From: Buddleja alternifolia
Taxonomy: Eukaryota; Streptophyta; Magnoliopsida; Lamiales; Scrophulariaceae
NCBI GenBank assembly: GCA_019426215.1
Contig: CM033394.1
Span: 1,116,001 to 1,180,000 of the forward strand
DNA length: 64,000 nucleotides
Direction: 5' to 3'
Positions 35,481-48,307 of the stretch are shown piece after piece. A program made the translations under genes and the position numbers. The notes beneath the pieces are model-generated. The model was not told where the DNA came from. It ran no database searches and saw nothing but the letters and a program-made list of their open reading frames with translations. Position 1 is the stretch's first letter, and every line of letters begins with the position of its first letter.

Positions 35481-37471
35481 TAAACTTTCGAAAAAGGTTG
35501 AAATTATACCTTGAAGGCCTTTTCTTGCTGTTGTCCCATAGATGAGCCTCGTACCTTCCAGTCCATCCATGTCTGCACCCTCTCAACACCAACATGCATT
35601 GTTCCAAATTTAATAAATTAAAAGTAAACTTTCCAATAAATCTAAAAAAAATAAATTAATAACATGGAGTTACTATATTTTGTAATGAATTACCTTGTGA
35701 CCCCTCTGTAAATGGAAGTTCTTTGGCCGAAAGTATCAGCAATTTCGTTGCAACTCTCAGACTCAACAAATTTTGTTTCAAATTTTTACATTCATCCCCC
35801 AACCTCTGAGTCCTGGTTACGTCCCTGTGTGTCGGAGAATGTCAATATTGTGGAACTCTCAGTGGACAGAACAACTCGGTCCCTGACTGAGCTTGCCCCA
35901 CAAACGCCGAGTCATCTACTTCTGATCCCGGGTTCGCTGAAAAACGGTTGAAACCCAGTGAAAGTAGTGTTGAGGTAATCTTGATGATCGCCGTTGCTGA
36001 AGTAGGCGCCAAAGAAAATTAAAGTTCTATCTCCTGAATCTCACTGTAATGGGTAGGGGTGGGCTAACAGGACGGGTTTTCGGGAACCACCCTACCCGAT
36101 CGGGTTCGGGTCTACTGGGTGGGAATTTTTGCAGAAAATCGGGTATCGGGTAATACCCGATTGGGAATTTCGGGTTGGGTATCAGGTAGGAATTTCTTAT
36201 CTCATATACCCATTAGGTACCCGAAATTAAAAAAAATTAAAATATATATAGTAAAACCATTGTGTTGGACTTGGACACTTGGGCTTAACGCTAATTTAAT
36301 CGATTGAGTTGTCCTATCTATTTTCAATTCTCATTTCATGTGGTAAATTGTTGAATAGTTATAAATTATAAATCGATTGATTAATTATTAATTGTTAATG
36401 TGTTATTCATTTGAATTTGATTAATTAACAAATTTCAATTAAAAAAAAAACCATAAAGGCCACAAAATAGAGGCAGGGCAGCCTTTGTCTATGCCAGAAA
36501 TTGCCTTTGCAATTTGCTGTAGGCAATCGGGTACCCGATACCCAAATTATCTGGTACCCAGTTTTTTCGGGTAGTCGACCATCGAGTATCCGAAATTTTC
36601 AGGTACTTATTGGGTACTAAAATCTGATACCCAATACCCAAAAACCCGAACTCGATAGCCCCAATACCCGATACCCACCTCTAGTAATGGGTACATACTA
36701 TAGGAAATACTTAAAGACTCCAAAATATATATTTGTATTCCAAACACAACAGCCTCGATAAGGAGGACTCTTAGAGGACTCTTGATTTTGAGTCCTAACC
36801 TTCGGCTCAAACTTGAAAATTTTCAAATCGAGTTTCGAGCTAGTTTGAGCTCATTAACAGTCCAATATGATGTGTCAACTATCTAGAGATATATCCAGTT
36901 ACCCTCAACAACTCCCCTTACCAACACCCTTCAGGGGTCTATTTGTAAGGTTTATAAATTATTACACACATGAGGAGTAATTGTAGGTAATCTTTAAAAT
37001 GAGGGGGTGTGTTGGTAATTTTCAATAAATGAGGAAATTTTTTTGTAATTACACAATAAATGAGGGGGTCTGTGTGTAATTTTTCCTTAATATTATTACG
37101 ACTTAATTAAATTAATTTGGGTTTAGATGGTGGTTAAGGAAAGAGAATATATACCATTAGATGAAGTCCAATATGCTATGTCAACTATCTAGAGATATAT
37201 TAATTGAATGTAATTGAAAAAAAAGTATATTGGAGAAGAATCGAATCCTTCGTATGACATGGTTAATAGACATATGCAGTTAATAAAAAGGGAAAAAATT
37301 TCTATTTGAGTTTTGGATTATCTTCTTATGTTAGTTTATGTCTCCATCTTTTTATCCTGACTATCAGATTGTGAGGAAGTGGGCTAGTTGGGTTGCTTCT
37401 CAACGTGGACTTCCACGGGGTTATGTTTGTGCCAAAATTCAAATATTTGGCTCATATGGTCTTGGAGTAAG

Positions 37472-37520
<49 letters not shown>

Positions 37521-40500
37521 GACAAAAATAATTGCCCACATTTTTGTTTTAATAATATTGTGTAATATCATAATTTATACCTTTTTGGCATGCAGGTACA
37601 CAATTCTAACTCTGATATTGATGCTTTATGTATTGTATCATACTTTGTCACTTTGGAGGTAAGTCTTTTATAATTTTCGTGTTTGTTAGCAAAAAAAAAT
37701 CATGTTATAAATGTATAATCTACTCATATGAACCATAATTTCCCCTCTTAAAAGGCATTTTACATTATAATTCTTGAAAAAAGACAAATTATCCCTTATA
37801 TAGTTGTATATATTATATAAAAGGACTTGTTACGCCTTAGTGTTGTAAATAACATAACATTTTACGCCCGAACTTCCATGTTTGAGAATGATTCTCATTT
37901 CTTTGCTTATTATTTAACTACCCAAATTACCCTCGAGTACAATTACTTGGGCCATGTTTGTTTATGTTCTCAAATCTCATTTTCTGTCTTTTGGATTTTA
38001 ATATTCTAATAAATCACGCATCAAATCATATTCATCCAAATACATATTTTGTCAACTTCACTTTTTCCCGCCATCTATACGTGGCCAGTGCACACTCGAT
38101 GCATATGTAAAGTAATAGAAAATGTGTAATTCGGGTTGAAAAAGAGTCTTCAAAAATTGTAGTAATTATCTTTAGTAATTATCTTCAAAAGCAAAATGAT
38201 ATTTATAACTAAAGATGAACAACTGACATAAAAATTGTTTTTGTATGTATGTAATGTGAAAAGTTCACATGAAAACTTATTGTGTGAAATCAAGTATAAC
38301 ACTTAAGTTTCTCACTCTAATTTTGTCCAATTGGTCACCTCTATTTTCTTTATCTTTTGTCCTTCAACCTCTCTTATTTTTTCATAATTCTGTCATAGTA
38401 AACACTTAGGCAAAATTTTAATTTTAGTCCCATAAAATTTAGTCATTCTAGTTTTAGTCTCACATTTTACGGGATTTTAAAAAACATCCCAATAATTTTA
38501 AAAAGTTGTAATGTTGGTCCTTTTTTTAAACAACTTTAGCCTCATACTTTATTTTGTATCTTTAAAATTGCATTTTGCCCCTTGAACTATAACGATGTGT
38601 TAAACACCCCCCTAAACATATTTTTTTTCGTTTAAACATATTTTTTTTCACTTCATTTGCGGGGGGGGGGGGGGGGAAGTGCACATTAATATTTGTTTAT
38701 GAGATTTTTTTTTTAAACATCTTGTATAGTTCAGGAGCAACATGCAATTTTAATAGGGCAAAATAAAGTATGGGACTAATGTTGCTTAAAAAAAGGACTA
38801 ACATTATAACTTTTTTCAAATTCTTGGGACGATTTTTAGAATCCCGTAAAACATGGGACTAAAACTAGAATGACGAGATCCTATGGAACTAAAATTAAAT
38901 TTGCCTAAACACTTCTAAGCGACTTGGACATCCTCCATAGGTCTCATTGTTCCCAAGAGCAAAGCATTTCCCATTCATCAAACGTCCACATCATATTATT
39001 TTGGGAGAATTACACACAGACCCCCTTATTTATTGTGTAATTACAAAAATTTTCCCTCACTTATTCGAAATTCCCTACATACCGTATCATATTAAAGATT
39101 TCTTACAATTGCACCCCTTGTGTGTGCAACAATTCTTACGATTTTACCCTGTAAACCTTACAAATAGACTCCATGAGGGCATGTGTTGGTAATTTTTAAT
39201 AATTGATGGGAAGCTTTTATAATTACACAATAAGTGAGAGGGTCTATGTGTCATTTTCCCTATTATTTTTGTATCCAACGACTTAGAACATGTTGAACTC
39301 TAATTAGATCCAGCAACATACAAATTACACAAAATAAGTCAAATAATGAGAGAAAGAGCAAAGACGTGACACTTCATATAAGAAGGAAAACCTCATAGAC
39401 TCATGCATACTAACTGAGAAACAACCCCAACAAATCAAGATTCCAAACAATTGCCTTGAAAACAAAAATCTATTAAAAAATTTAAATAAATACACTGTTA
39501 TATTATTTCATCAATTTCACAAGAAAAAAAAAACACTAAACACAATAATTAGATGTTTCTACCTTAATTCATCTTTGAAGAAGTGCCTCATATTATATTA
39601 GAAATTTACGGACAAAGGATGGGAGTGATCATCCGATTTTTAGCTTGCATATTAAGAACTACAAATCAGAAATGAGTTAAATACTATTAACCCCCCTTGA
39701 GAGGCGTTATTATCATGCCGGACCCCTGTGAAATTAAAATCAAAATGCAAGAAACCCCTAATGAAAAAAATAAAGATGCAATTTACCCTCTTACGCTGGC
39801 TACTTACATATCATGCAACTGGTTATGAATTTTTTGTCAATAAATGCCAATTTTGCCCCTAGTCAACCAACCATTGGATCTAATCTCTGAAGAGCAACGA
39901 TCAACATTAATTACTTAATTTTTACTAAATTTCATTTATAACTATTGTAGATCTAGATTGAAATCCAACAGTTTATATTTATAAAAAAATGTACTTTTTA
40001 TAATTTAGATTATAAAAAAAATTTAATTATATATATATTAGAATTATAAGATATATAATTAAACAATATATATAAATATATAGCCGCCAACCACTACTTG
40101 GCAACATCTGCCCCTCTGCACCTCATTTGCAAATCTGCGAATCAGAGTGCAAATCATAGTACTCAATTCCATGATTCAAAGCCCAAATTGACAATGATTG
40201 AGTTCGGCTTTTTGTGTTAAATATCTGACAAACTCCATACACACACCATAAAGTGCATGTTATTAAGATAAAACCCCAAATTATACCTAATCTATTAATT
40301 TTTACACTCGAATATTTAGGCTATGTTTGGTTATATTTTGGGATGATATTTTGGTGAGAATTATTGGTGAGAAATTTATGGGGACACGTGCTTGTTTGAT
40401 GAGATTGTGTTTGATTTTATTTTGGTAGTTGATTTTTTTGTGTGTTTTTTTTGTGAGATAATATTTGGTTTTGTTTTCAGTGGGAACAAAAGTTACTGTG

Positions 40501-42277
40501 GCAGTCAAATCATGAAATTTTTGTCTGTTAGAGAGGAGAGAGAAGATAGAGAGCACATAGAGAGGAGTGTAGGGACAAAGTAGGTGTAGAAAGATGGAAA
40601 ATAATTATTATGTTTTTTTGGACCAAAAAAGTAGTGTATTTTTGACCAAATATTTTGAATACCAAACATGGTTTGGTGAGAATTTTGGACCAAATATGAC
40701 ATGAAAACATAACCAAACATTGCCTTAATATTTGGAAATTGTGACAAATGCATAGAATGAATAATTTGGAATATTCCCTCCAAAAAATTTATCACGTGCT
40801 TATGCATAACTTAGTTTGTGTACCCAAATGCACATATCATGCAATATATAAGTAGTCTGGTACAAAAAATATTATAGATAGGATACAAAGTGCATGCATA
40901 TCATGCAATGTACAAGTAGTAGGGTGCACAATCTGAGTTAAATTATTCCTCCAATAGACTAATTTGTCATAGTTTACAAAGGTTGGGTACTCATTTGTAA
41001 AAGTTAATAAATCGTATGTCAAAGTGCTCCGACCTATATAACTTCTGGTCGGAAATACTTTTTATGGTAAATATCAACAATTTCAATGCAACAACTTGAA
41101 TCTTGACATCCTTTGATTTCATTTGTTGGAGGACTTCTTTGGCGTACTCCGTGACATGCTTGCAAGTACACCCGGAGTTTCAGACATACTCTGTATCAAG
41201 AATGCAAAAGTCCCTCAAATAAAATTCAGCTTTGATGGGGTCAAATTTGATCTTCCTTACGCCAGGCTTAATGCAGCGTCTATTCATGAGGTGGGAGGAT
41301 TAATAAACAATTAGGTTGTATTTTAGAGTCACAATTTTGCTAATAGAGCTCGACTTTAATGTTCTTTTTTGATACTACTTTGCAGGCGCTTGGGTATCTT
41401 GGAGGGATACATTTAGCGGTTCTTGCAGCATTAATCTGTCAAAGGCACCCGAACGAGACCTTGAGTGTTTTGGTTTCAGTTTTCTTTGATACATATGCAA
41501 CTTGGCGTTGGGAGGCTGAGCCCGTAATTCTAGAAGATGATAATATGCCACCAATGTCTCGAATGCGTATCCAATACTGTGATTCTAACATCACCAAAAG
41601 TACATTCGACATAATCAAGACAGAGTTTCGACGTGCACATGTACAACTTATTGTCTCAATGAATTTTGATCCCTTACTTTACCAATATCTGTATCCCTTT
41701 TGGCTTTCATTAGCTAACTCTTACGATTTTTTGACTTAGGATTTTCTTGTCCGGGATTTTGATTGGAGACCTTTATTTGAGGTGGTTTCATATGCAAAGA
41801 ATTACGAAAGCTTTCTAAAAATATGTGTTTCATCGCGTCACAAGAATGAGTTAGGAGATTGGGTTGGTTGGGTGAAGTCTCGAATGCCTCAGCTTCTTTT
41901 CAAGGTATGTTCTAACCTTTTATAGCTTCTTCATCATCCACAATTTCTTTGTTATATTTTATCATTTGAATTTTGTTCTTGTTCTACAGTTGGAGAAGTT
42001 GCCTGGATTTTGCCATCCCAACCCTACAACATATGGTGGCAGTGATCTAAGCAAAGTCTTTTACTGGGGATTGGATACTAACAAAAGTAATATCATCAAT
42101 GTTGAATCCATCAAGAAAGATTTCACGAGGATTTCGATGGGGCGACATGGCCCTCTCGGAACGATGGAGTTAAGTGTGGTGAATGCATCTGAATTCCACG
42201 AGGCAAAGACAAATAATAGGAGCACGAGCATGAGAGCAACCAGGACTAGACGTACTCGGCAAAATTATGGACGGTAA
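35055..42277 (+). CDS. Poly(A) polymerase-like protein, internally deleted
   Basis: Eight exons (35055-35090, 35207-35284, 37368-37466, 37596-37658, 41132-41290, 41386-41640, 41740-41904, 41990-42277), each a multiple of three, give one 380-aa frame. Nuclear poly(A) polymerase adds A tails to pre-mRNA. Seen: FGSYGLG then SDIDALC (catalytic Ser and two Asp) and FDGVKFDLPYA (third Asp), so the nucleotidyltransferase triad is kept. ALGYLGGIHLAVLAALICQ is the central domain, and WVGWVKSRMPQLL with FYWGLDTNKSNI the RNA-binding domain. Missing are the two exons between FDLPYA and YLGG (about 60 residues, including the segment still present at 56372-56485 in copy 2). The splice stays in frame, so a shortened protein is possible, but loss of this structural segment argues against normal activity. 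Canonical plant PAPs have about 480-750 aa. Intron 4 (3.5 kb) is filled with MITEs. Confidence 0.82.
36056..36683. mobile_element. GGGTACCCG-rich MITE in poly(A) polymerase intron 2
   Basis: The terminal GGGGTGGGC and ACCCACCTC are inverted, and GTAATGGGTA is directly repeated at both sides (36046-36055 and 36684-36693). Both ends are dense in GGGTATCGGG-type words, as in the element at 15691-17116, but the target duplication is longer, so it is probably a different family. Confidence 0.65.
36898..37150. mobile_element. Degenerate MITE remnant
   Basis: It shares ATTACACAATAAATGAGGGGGTCTGTGTG-type sequence with the intact MITE at 39003-39260. It is flanked by imperfect repeats of a host stretch around TGTCAACTATCTAGAGATATA (about 36875 and 37178). 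The ends are unclear. Confidence 0.45.
38408..38906. mobile_element. Long-TIR MITE with 8-bp TSD in intron 4
   Basis: The 499-bp element has AGGCAAA and TTTGCCT ends and inverted arms over about 150 bp (words such as TTTTAGTCCCATA). An exact AAACACTT lies on both sides (38400-38407 and 38907-38914). A G-run of about 15 lies in the core (38660-38675). No coding sequence. Confidence 0.85.
39003..39260. mobile_element. Short MITE with 9-bp TSD in intron 4
   Basis: The 258-bp foldback has GGGAGAATTACACA and, inverted, GGGAAAATGACACA ends. It is flanked by TATTATTTT (38994-39002 and 39261-39269). The 9-bp duplication points to a Mutator-type MITE. Confidence 0.88.
40319..40724. mobile_element. 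Tourist-like MITE in intron 4
   Basis: The 406-bp element has inverted ends GGCTATGTTTGGTTAT and GGCAATGTTTGGTTAT and a TTA on each side (40316-40318 and 40725-40727), as in PIF/Harbinger-derived Tourist elements. Non-coding. Confidence 0.82.
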
Positions 42278-42875
42278 GCATAATGCCTCCAAGATGCGTG
42301 TGAATCATCTGATTAAAGAGATCGTTGAACTTGCTACTTGATCGAACGGCATAAAAGAAATCAGCAATATATGCTAAGCATGCCAAGAGAGAGTCAAGAC
42401 AGTATTATATATTGTATAAGAAAAGTGTAATATGCATTGTTTGAAAATTTTTGATTGAGTAAGTTGTGATTTAGCACAATTTTGATAAGAAAATTAAGTG
42501 AGTTCCATTTGTCAAAAGTGGAATGTCTTTGGCTCAAATTAATTTATGTTTCGAGGAGATAAATTTTGAATATTTAATTACTCAATTCCGATTTAGGGTG
42601 AATAGAAATATAATTAACAAAGTATGTCACTTAAAATGTGATTTCTAATTGAAATCAATTAATCAATAATAGATGGTTGTTTTTGCCTATTTTTTTAACA
42701 AAGAGGGGTCTTTAATTAGCAATTTCGGACTAAGACAAAGGTAAATTATAATTATCCCTAACATATATCCTAATTTTTTCTCAAATAATCATCATTTCTT
42801 CTCTGCTAATTTATATAAATATATATATATACACATATATATATATATACACATACACATCTCCTAATTCCTAAA

Positions 42876-43470
42876 GGGTCCGATTGGATGGACGTCTATT
42901 TCCAATTTCTCATTTTTCATAGATAAAGTAAGAGAAATTATTCTTAAAACAATAGAGATATGAAAGAGGAAGTGTGTTTGGATAAGTTTTTTTGATAGAA
43001 AAAAGTGTAATGATTAAGTGTGATGTGATTTATTTTTTTTGTAAGAAAAAATCTTTTTTTGTGAAAAATTGGTATGGATGAGTTTTGTTTTTGTAAGAAT
43101 ATTTAACATATTTAAGCTAAATTCATCGATTAAGGCATCCAAAAATATGCAAAGTGGATCTTAGTTCGTAGCTTACATCATTTCAAATAAAGATATGTAA
43201 TTATTTTGATGATTATATCAAGATATTGGCGGATAAAGTACTTTTAATTATTGAGTGAACTGTCTAATCATGAATAGTAAAATTCTGACTTTCTAAGAAA
43301 AATTTGAGAGAAATGTTCATTTTTCAAATAAATTTGAGATTTTTTTCTGAGAAATTGTGTGTAGTATTTTTTGGGGATATTTTTGTGAGATGTCAAACAT
43401 ATGCATTTTTTATGAAAAAAATCTCTGAGAAATCGAGAAATGGGAAACAGCATCCCATCCAATCGGAGCC
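42876..43470. mobile_element. Tourist-like MITE downstream of the poly(A) polymerase gene
   Basis: The inverted ends are GGGTCCGATTGGATGG and GGCTCCGATTGGATGG, with TAA on the right (43471-43473) and TAA one base from the left end. About 595 bp. No coding sequence. Confidence 0.7.
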
Positions 43471-43640
43471 TAACTCTCTCTCTTTCTCGTCTCTCTCTAT
43501 CTCTCTCCCTCTCTAAACTTAATAATTAATATATATCCCAACTCTCTCTCTCTCTCTCTCTCTCATCTCTCTCCCTCTCTCCTCCGCTGCCCCTCTCTCT
43601 CTCTCCGTCGCCGCCGCGACCTCCGCCGCCTCTGCCTCCA
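43471..43640 (+). repeat. (CT)n-rich microsatellite
   Basis: Long CTCTCTCT runs are interrupted by CCGCCGCCG-type words. Such tracts often form 5' leaders, and a frame starting near 43745 (ATGATGATTATG) follows, but it is too short to call a gene. Confidence 0.7.
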
Positions 43641-43985
43641 CCCCTATCTCAATCTCTCATTTCTCTCTCTTGTAATTTTTTTTTTGTTATTAGGGTATTT
43701 TACATTTCTATATATGTTATATATATTGTACTATATCTATATATGATGATTATGATGACGGATTTGAAGAATCTGATGAAGAGCCTCAATTTTTTGGGTC
43801 CAATTCTTCTTGTAAGGCATTTATATATATATATATATATTTAAAAAATTAAATTTATGACCTTTTTCTTTTTGGGGTTTTCAGAAAATAAAAGTAGTCA
43901 TGGATGTTAATGGAACAAAGGCTTTGTTTGGATGTGTTTTCATTTAATTTTCAACTGTTAAAAAATGTATGGAAAAATGAGTTTT

Positions 43986-44282
43986 TGTTATGAATAATTA
44001 TATGGATGTCCATGTATCCTCCACTACATGATATGATGGATAATCATTTCTCCTCCTATTTATGTTATAGTGGATGATCATTGCTCTTCCACTACTTGTA
44101 AATCCATCTTTTCCATTATGTATTCAACTTTTGAAATAATTGTACCTACTATTTTGTGCCTATAAATAGGACATGAAGTTGTATTTTTAAGACACACACA
44201 AGAATATCAATAAAAGAGTTCTCTACTTAATTCTCTCATTTTATTCTCTCAATTTCATAATATTTGAGTTTATTTCATAACA
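43986..44282 (+). repeat. 5' LTR of the copia element
   Basis: TGTTATGAATAATT to TTCATAACA. It contains a CCTATAAATAGGA TATA region near 44157 and an AATAAAAGAG polyadenylation-like signal near 44209, the expected LTR promoter and terminator elements. Confidence 0.93.
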
Positions 44283-44730
44283 CGTTATCAGCACGATTCG
44301 TCTCAAGTTGTTAGTCATTATCTTTTCGGATTAGCATTGAGGTAGAAGCAAAAGCACCTGCAGAGGAAGAGAACTAGGTGGGAAAATTATCTCATCTATT
44401 TGTTTGCATCCATTAACATTATATATATATTTACTTTACAGAACCATTATGAATGATCATCATAAAATAATTTTTATATTAAGTTTTCATGTTTAATGAC
44501 ACATAAGGAAATTTAGTCTTTACTTCTAGGTTTTCTTTGACTTCCGTGAGTAGTCATCAAGGTGTGTGCATATAGAATAGATACATGATGAAATATTCCA
44601 AACTTTATAGTATCACATGTTCTAACAAATCAAGCAGATTATACTGACATCCCCACGCATTATATGTCTTATTATTATAGTTAATTGATTCATTATCTAA
44701 CTTTTCTTATACTTTGATGATAGTGTTATA

Positions 44731-45869
44731 ATGACGAATCTTGCAAAACTTGATTTTGTGGCTCTTGACATTACGGGGAAGAATTATTTATCTTGGGTGT
44801 AAGATGCTGAAATTCATTTAGATGCAAATGGTCTTGGAGAAACAATTAAAGAAGGAAATAAAGCATCTAATCAAGAAAAGGCCAAAGCTATGATTTTCCT
44901 TCGTCACCACCTTCATGAGAGCTTAAAAAATGAGTATCTTACTATAAAAGATCCACTTGTTCTTTGGAATAATTTGAAAGAAAGATATGACCACCAGAAA
45001 ACTGTTATTCTTCCAAAAGCTCGTTATGATTGGATGCATTTACGATTGCAAGATTTCAAAACCGTAAGTGAGTATAACTCTGCAATGTTTAGAATCAGTT
45101 CTCAATTGAAATTGTGTGGAGAAAAAATCAACGATGAGGATATGTTAGAAAAAACATTCTCCACTTTTCATTCATCCAATGTGCTCCTGCAGCAGCATAT
45201 CGTGAAAAAGGTTTTCAAAAATATTCTGGACTAATTTCTTGCCTACTTGTGGCTGAACAAAACAATGAGCTTTTGATGAAAAATCACGAGTCTCGTCCAA
45301 CTGGTTCTGTCCCATTCCCTGAAGTGAATGTAACAACCCATAACCATTTTAATAATGAACCAAATCGTGGTCGTGGTCGTGGTCGTGGTTGTGACCATGT
45401 CCGTGGTAGAGGCCGTGGTATTGGACATGGACGTGGACGTCGTGGTCGTGGTCGTGGTCGTGGCCGTGGTAGAGGCCGTGGTATTGGACATGGACGTGGA
45501 CGTGATCGTGGATATGGTTTTGGAAATCTTGGTGGTTATTCAAAGAACACATCTTTCCACCAGAAGTGGAAAAATAATGAAGAGAAAAATGAAGGTGGCC
45601 AAAATAACAAATCTTTGGAAAATTTATGCTATCGTTGTGGTGGTAAAGGTCATTGGTCTCGTACCTGTCGTACACCAAAACATCTTATTGACCTTTACCA
45701 AGAATCGTTAAAAGGTAAAGGAAAGAAGATAGAAACAAATTTTGTTTTTGAAGAAAGCGATTCTGATCGTGTCCATTTTGATGACACTCATTTAGATGTT
45801 GCTGATTTCTTTGTTGATCCTGATGGAAAAATTAATCACTTGAGTGGAGATGGAAGTGTTCAAAAATAA
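44731..45869 (+). pseudogene. copia gag (broken)
   Basis: The nucleocapsid/capsid protein packages the element RNA. A UBN2-type capsid region with PLVLWNNLKERYDHQK is followed by an RGRGRG-rich basic run and a CCHC zinc knuckle (CYRCGGKGHWSRTC). Lesions: an in-frame TAA at 44800-44802 (codon 24), and a frame change near 45196 after which the gag sequence continues in another frame until a stop at 45867-45869. The GGTCGTGGTCGT stretch is repetitive and creates spurious antisense frames. Confidence 0.9.
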
Positions 45870-46009
45870 ATTTGTTAAGTTTTAATTCTAGTACTTTATA
45901 AATAAATATTTAAGCATGTTGTTTTCCTATTTATTCATATGAATGTCGTTTCTTATATTAAATAATATTGTTTGGTATTGATTTATTTCTTTTTATGTTT
46001 CAATAAAGA

Positions 46010-48271
46010 ATGAGTATTTACTCGATCAGCAACAACATCAATAATGAAGATATGTGTCTCGCTGATAGTGCCACAACTCACACCATTCTCAAGAATAAAA
46101 AATACTTCTCTTATTTAGTAAGGCAAGAAGCCAATGTTAGTACTATATCGGGTAGTGCAAAATTAATTGAAGGCTCCGGCAGAGCTAATATATTGTTACC
46201 TGGAGGAACACAATTTTATATTGATGAAGCCTTATATTCTACTAAGTCTCAAAAAAATTTACTAAGCTTCAAAGATATCCGCCGAAATGGATATCATATT
46301 GAGACAACAAGTGATGGCAATATTGAGTATCTTTACATCACTAATACAATATCTGGTAACAAATGTATATTGGAAAAGTTGCCAGCATTGTCTTCCGGTT
46401 TGTACTACACGCATATATCTACTATTGAAACACATGTTATCGTAAACCAAAAGTTTACAAATCAAAATAAGTTTGTTATTTGGCATGACCGGTTGGGCCA
46501 TCCCGGATCAATTATGATGCGAAATATAATTGAGAATTCATGTGGTCATCCATTGAAGAGCCAACAAATTCTTCAATCGAATGAGTTCTCATGTGCTGCT
46601 TGTTCACAAGGAAAGTTGATTATTCGACCATCAACAACAAAAGTAGGAAGTGAATCTCTTACGTTTTTGGAACGTATTCAAGGTGATATTTGTGGACCAA
46701 TACACCCGTCGTGTGGACCATTTAGATATTTTATGGTTTTAATTGATGCATCAACAAGGTGGTCACATGTATCTTTGCTATCAACTCGCAACCTGGCGTT
46801 TGCGAGATTGCTTGCTCAATTGATTAGACTACGATCACATTTTTCTGATTATCCAATTAAGAAGATACGCCTTGATAATGCGGGTGAATTTACTTTCAAA
46901 ACGTTCAATGACTATTGTATGTCTATTGGAATTGATGTTGATCATCCTGTAGCACATGTTCATACACAAAACGGTCTAGCAGAATCGTTTATTAAGTGTC
47001 TGCAGTTAATTGCAAGACCTTTACTTATGAGATCAAAACTTCCTATTTCTTGTTGGGGACATGTTATTTTGCATGCAGCAGCACTTATTCGCATAAGGCC
47101 AACAAGTTATCATAAGTTCTCCCCATTACACTTGGTTTTTGGTCAGGAACCAAATATTTCCCATCTAAGAATTTTTGGATGTGCGGTATATGTTCCAATT
47201 GCTCCACCACAACGCGCTAAGATGGGTCCTCAAAGGAAGTTGGGAATATATGTTGGATTCGAGTCTCCATCGATAATAAAGTATCTAGAGCCATTGACTG
47301 GAGATTTATTTACGGCTCGATTTGCTGATTGTCATTTTGATGAATCAGATTTCCCAACATTAGGAGAAGAAAATAAGCAGCTGGAAAAGAAAATTAGTTG
47401 GAATGAATTATCTTTATCTCATCTTGATCCTCGAACAAAACAAAGTGAACTGGAAGTTCAAAAGATAATTCACTTGCAAGGTTTAGCTAACCAACTGCCA
47501 GACGCATTTACTGACCTAAAAAAAGTGACTAAGTCACATGTATCAGCTGTTAATGCTCCAGTAGGAATTGTTGTCCTTGAAGGTCAAAGTAATGAGTCTA
47601 CTGCACGCCTGAAGCGTGGTAGACCTATCGGTTCCAAAGATAGTCATCCTCGAAAAAGAAAAGGAGCTAGGAATCAAGATGGTCTAATCGAGGATAAAAT
47701 AACTTCAGAAGAGTCCCCAGTCATAACTAATATTTCGGTTCCAGAAGAACCTCAGGTACCTGAAAATTGTGAAAATAATGAGATCTCAATCGATTATGTT
47801 ATGAACGGAAAACGATGGAATCGAAATGAAGTCAACGTTGATGATAAATTTGCATATAATGTAGCGCTAAATATGATGAATGATAATGAGGATCAAGAAC
47901 CAAAGTCTGTTAATGAATGTCGACAAAGAAATGATTGGCCAAAATGGAAAGACGCAATGGGGGCAGAGTTAAACTCGCTTGAAAAACAAAAAGTTTTTGG
48001 ACCTGTAGTCCGTACACCTGAAGATGTAAAGCCAGTAGGATACAAATAGGTATTTGTGCGAAAACGAAATGAGAAAAATGAAATTGTAAGATATAAGGCA
48101 CGTCTTGTTGCCCAAGGGTTTTCGCAACGACCTGACATAGATTATGAGGAGACTTATTCTCCTGTGGTGGATGCAACTACTTTTCGTTATATAATAAGTC
48201 TGGCAGTGCATGAAAAACTTGATTTGCGTCTAATGGATGTTATTACAACCTATTTGTATGGCTCGCTTGAT

Positions 48272-48307
<36 letters not shown>

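Noticed and set aside
45243..45711. His/Asp-, Thr- and Val-rich frames overlapping copia gag
   Set aside because: Shadows of the RGRGRG coding repeat in other frames.
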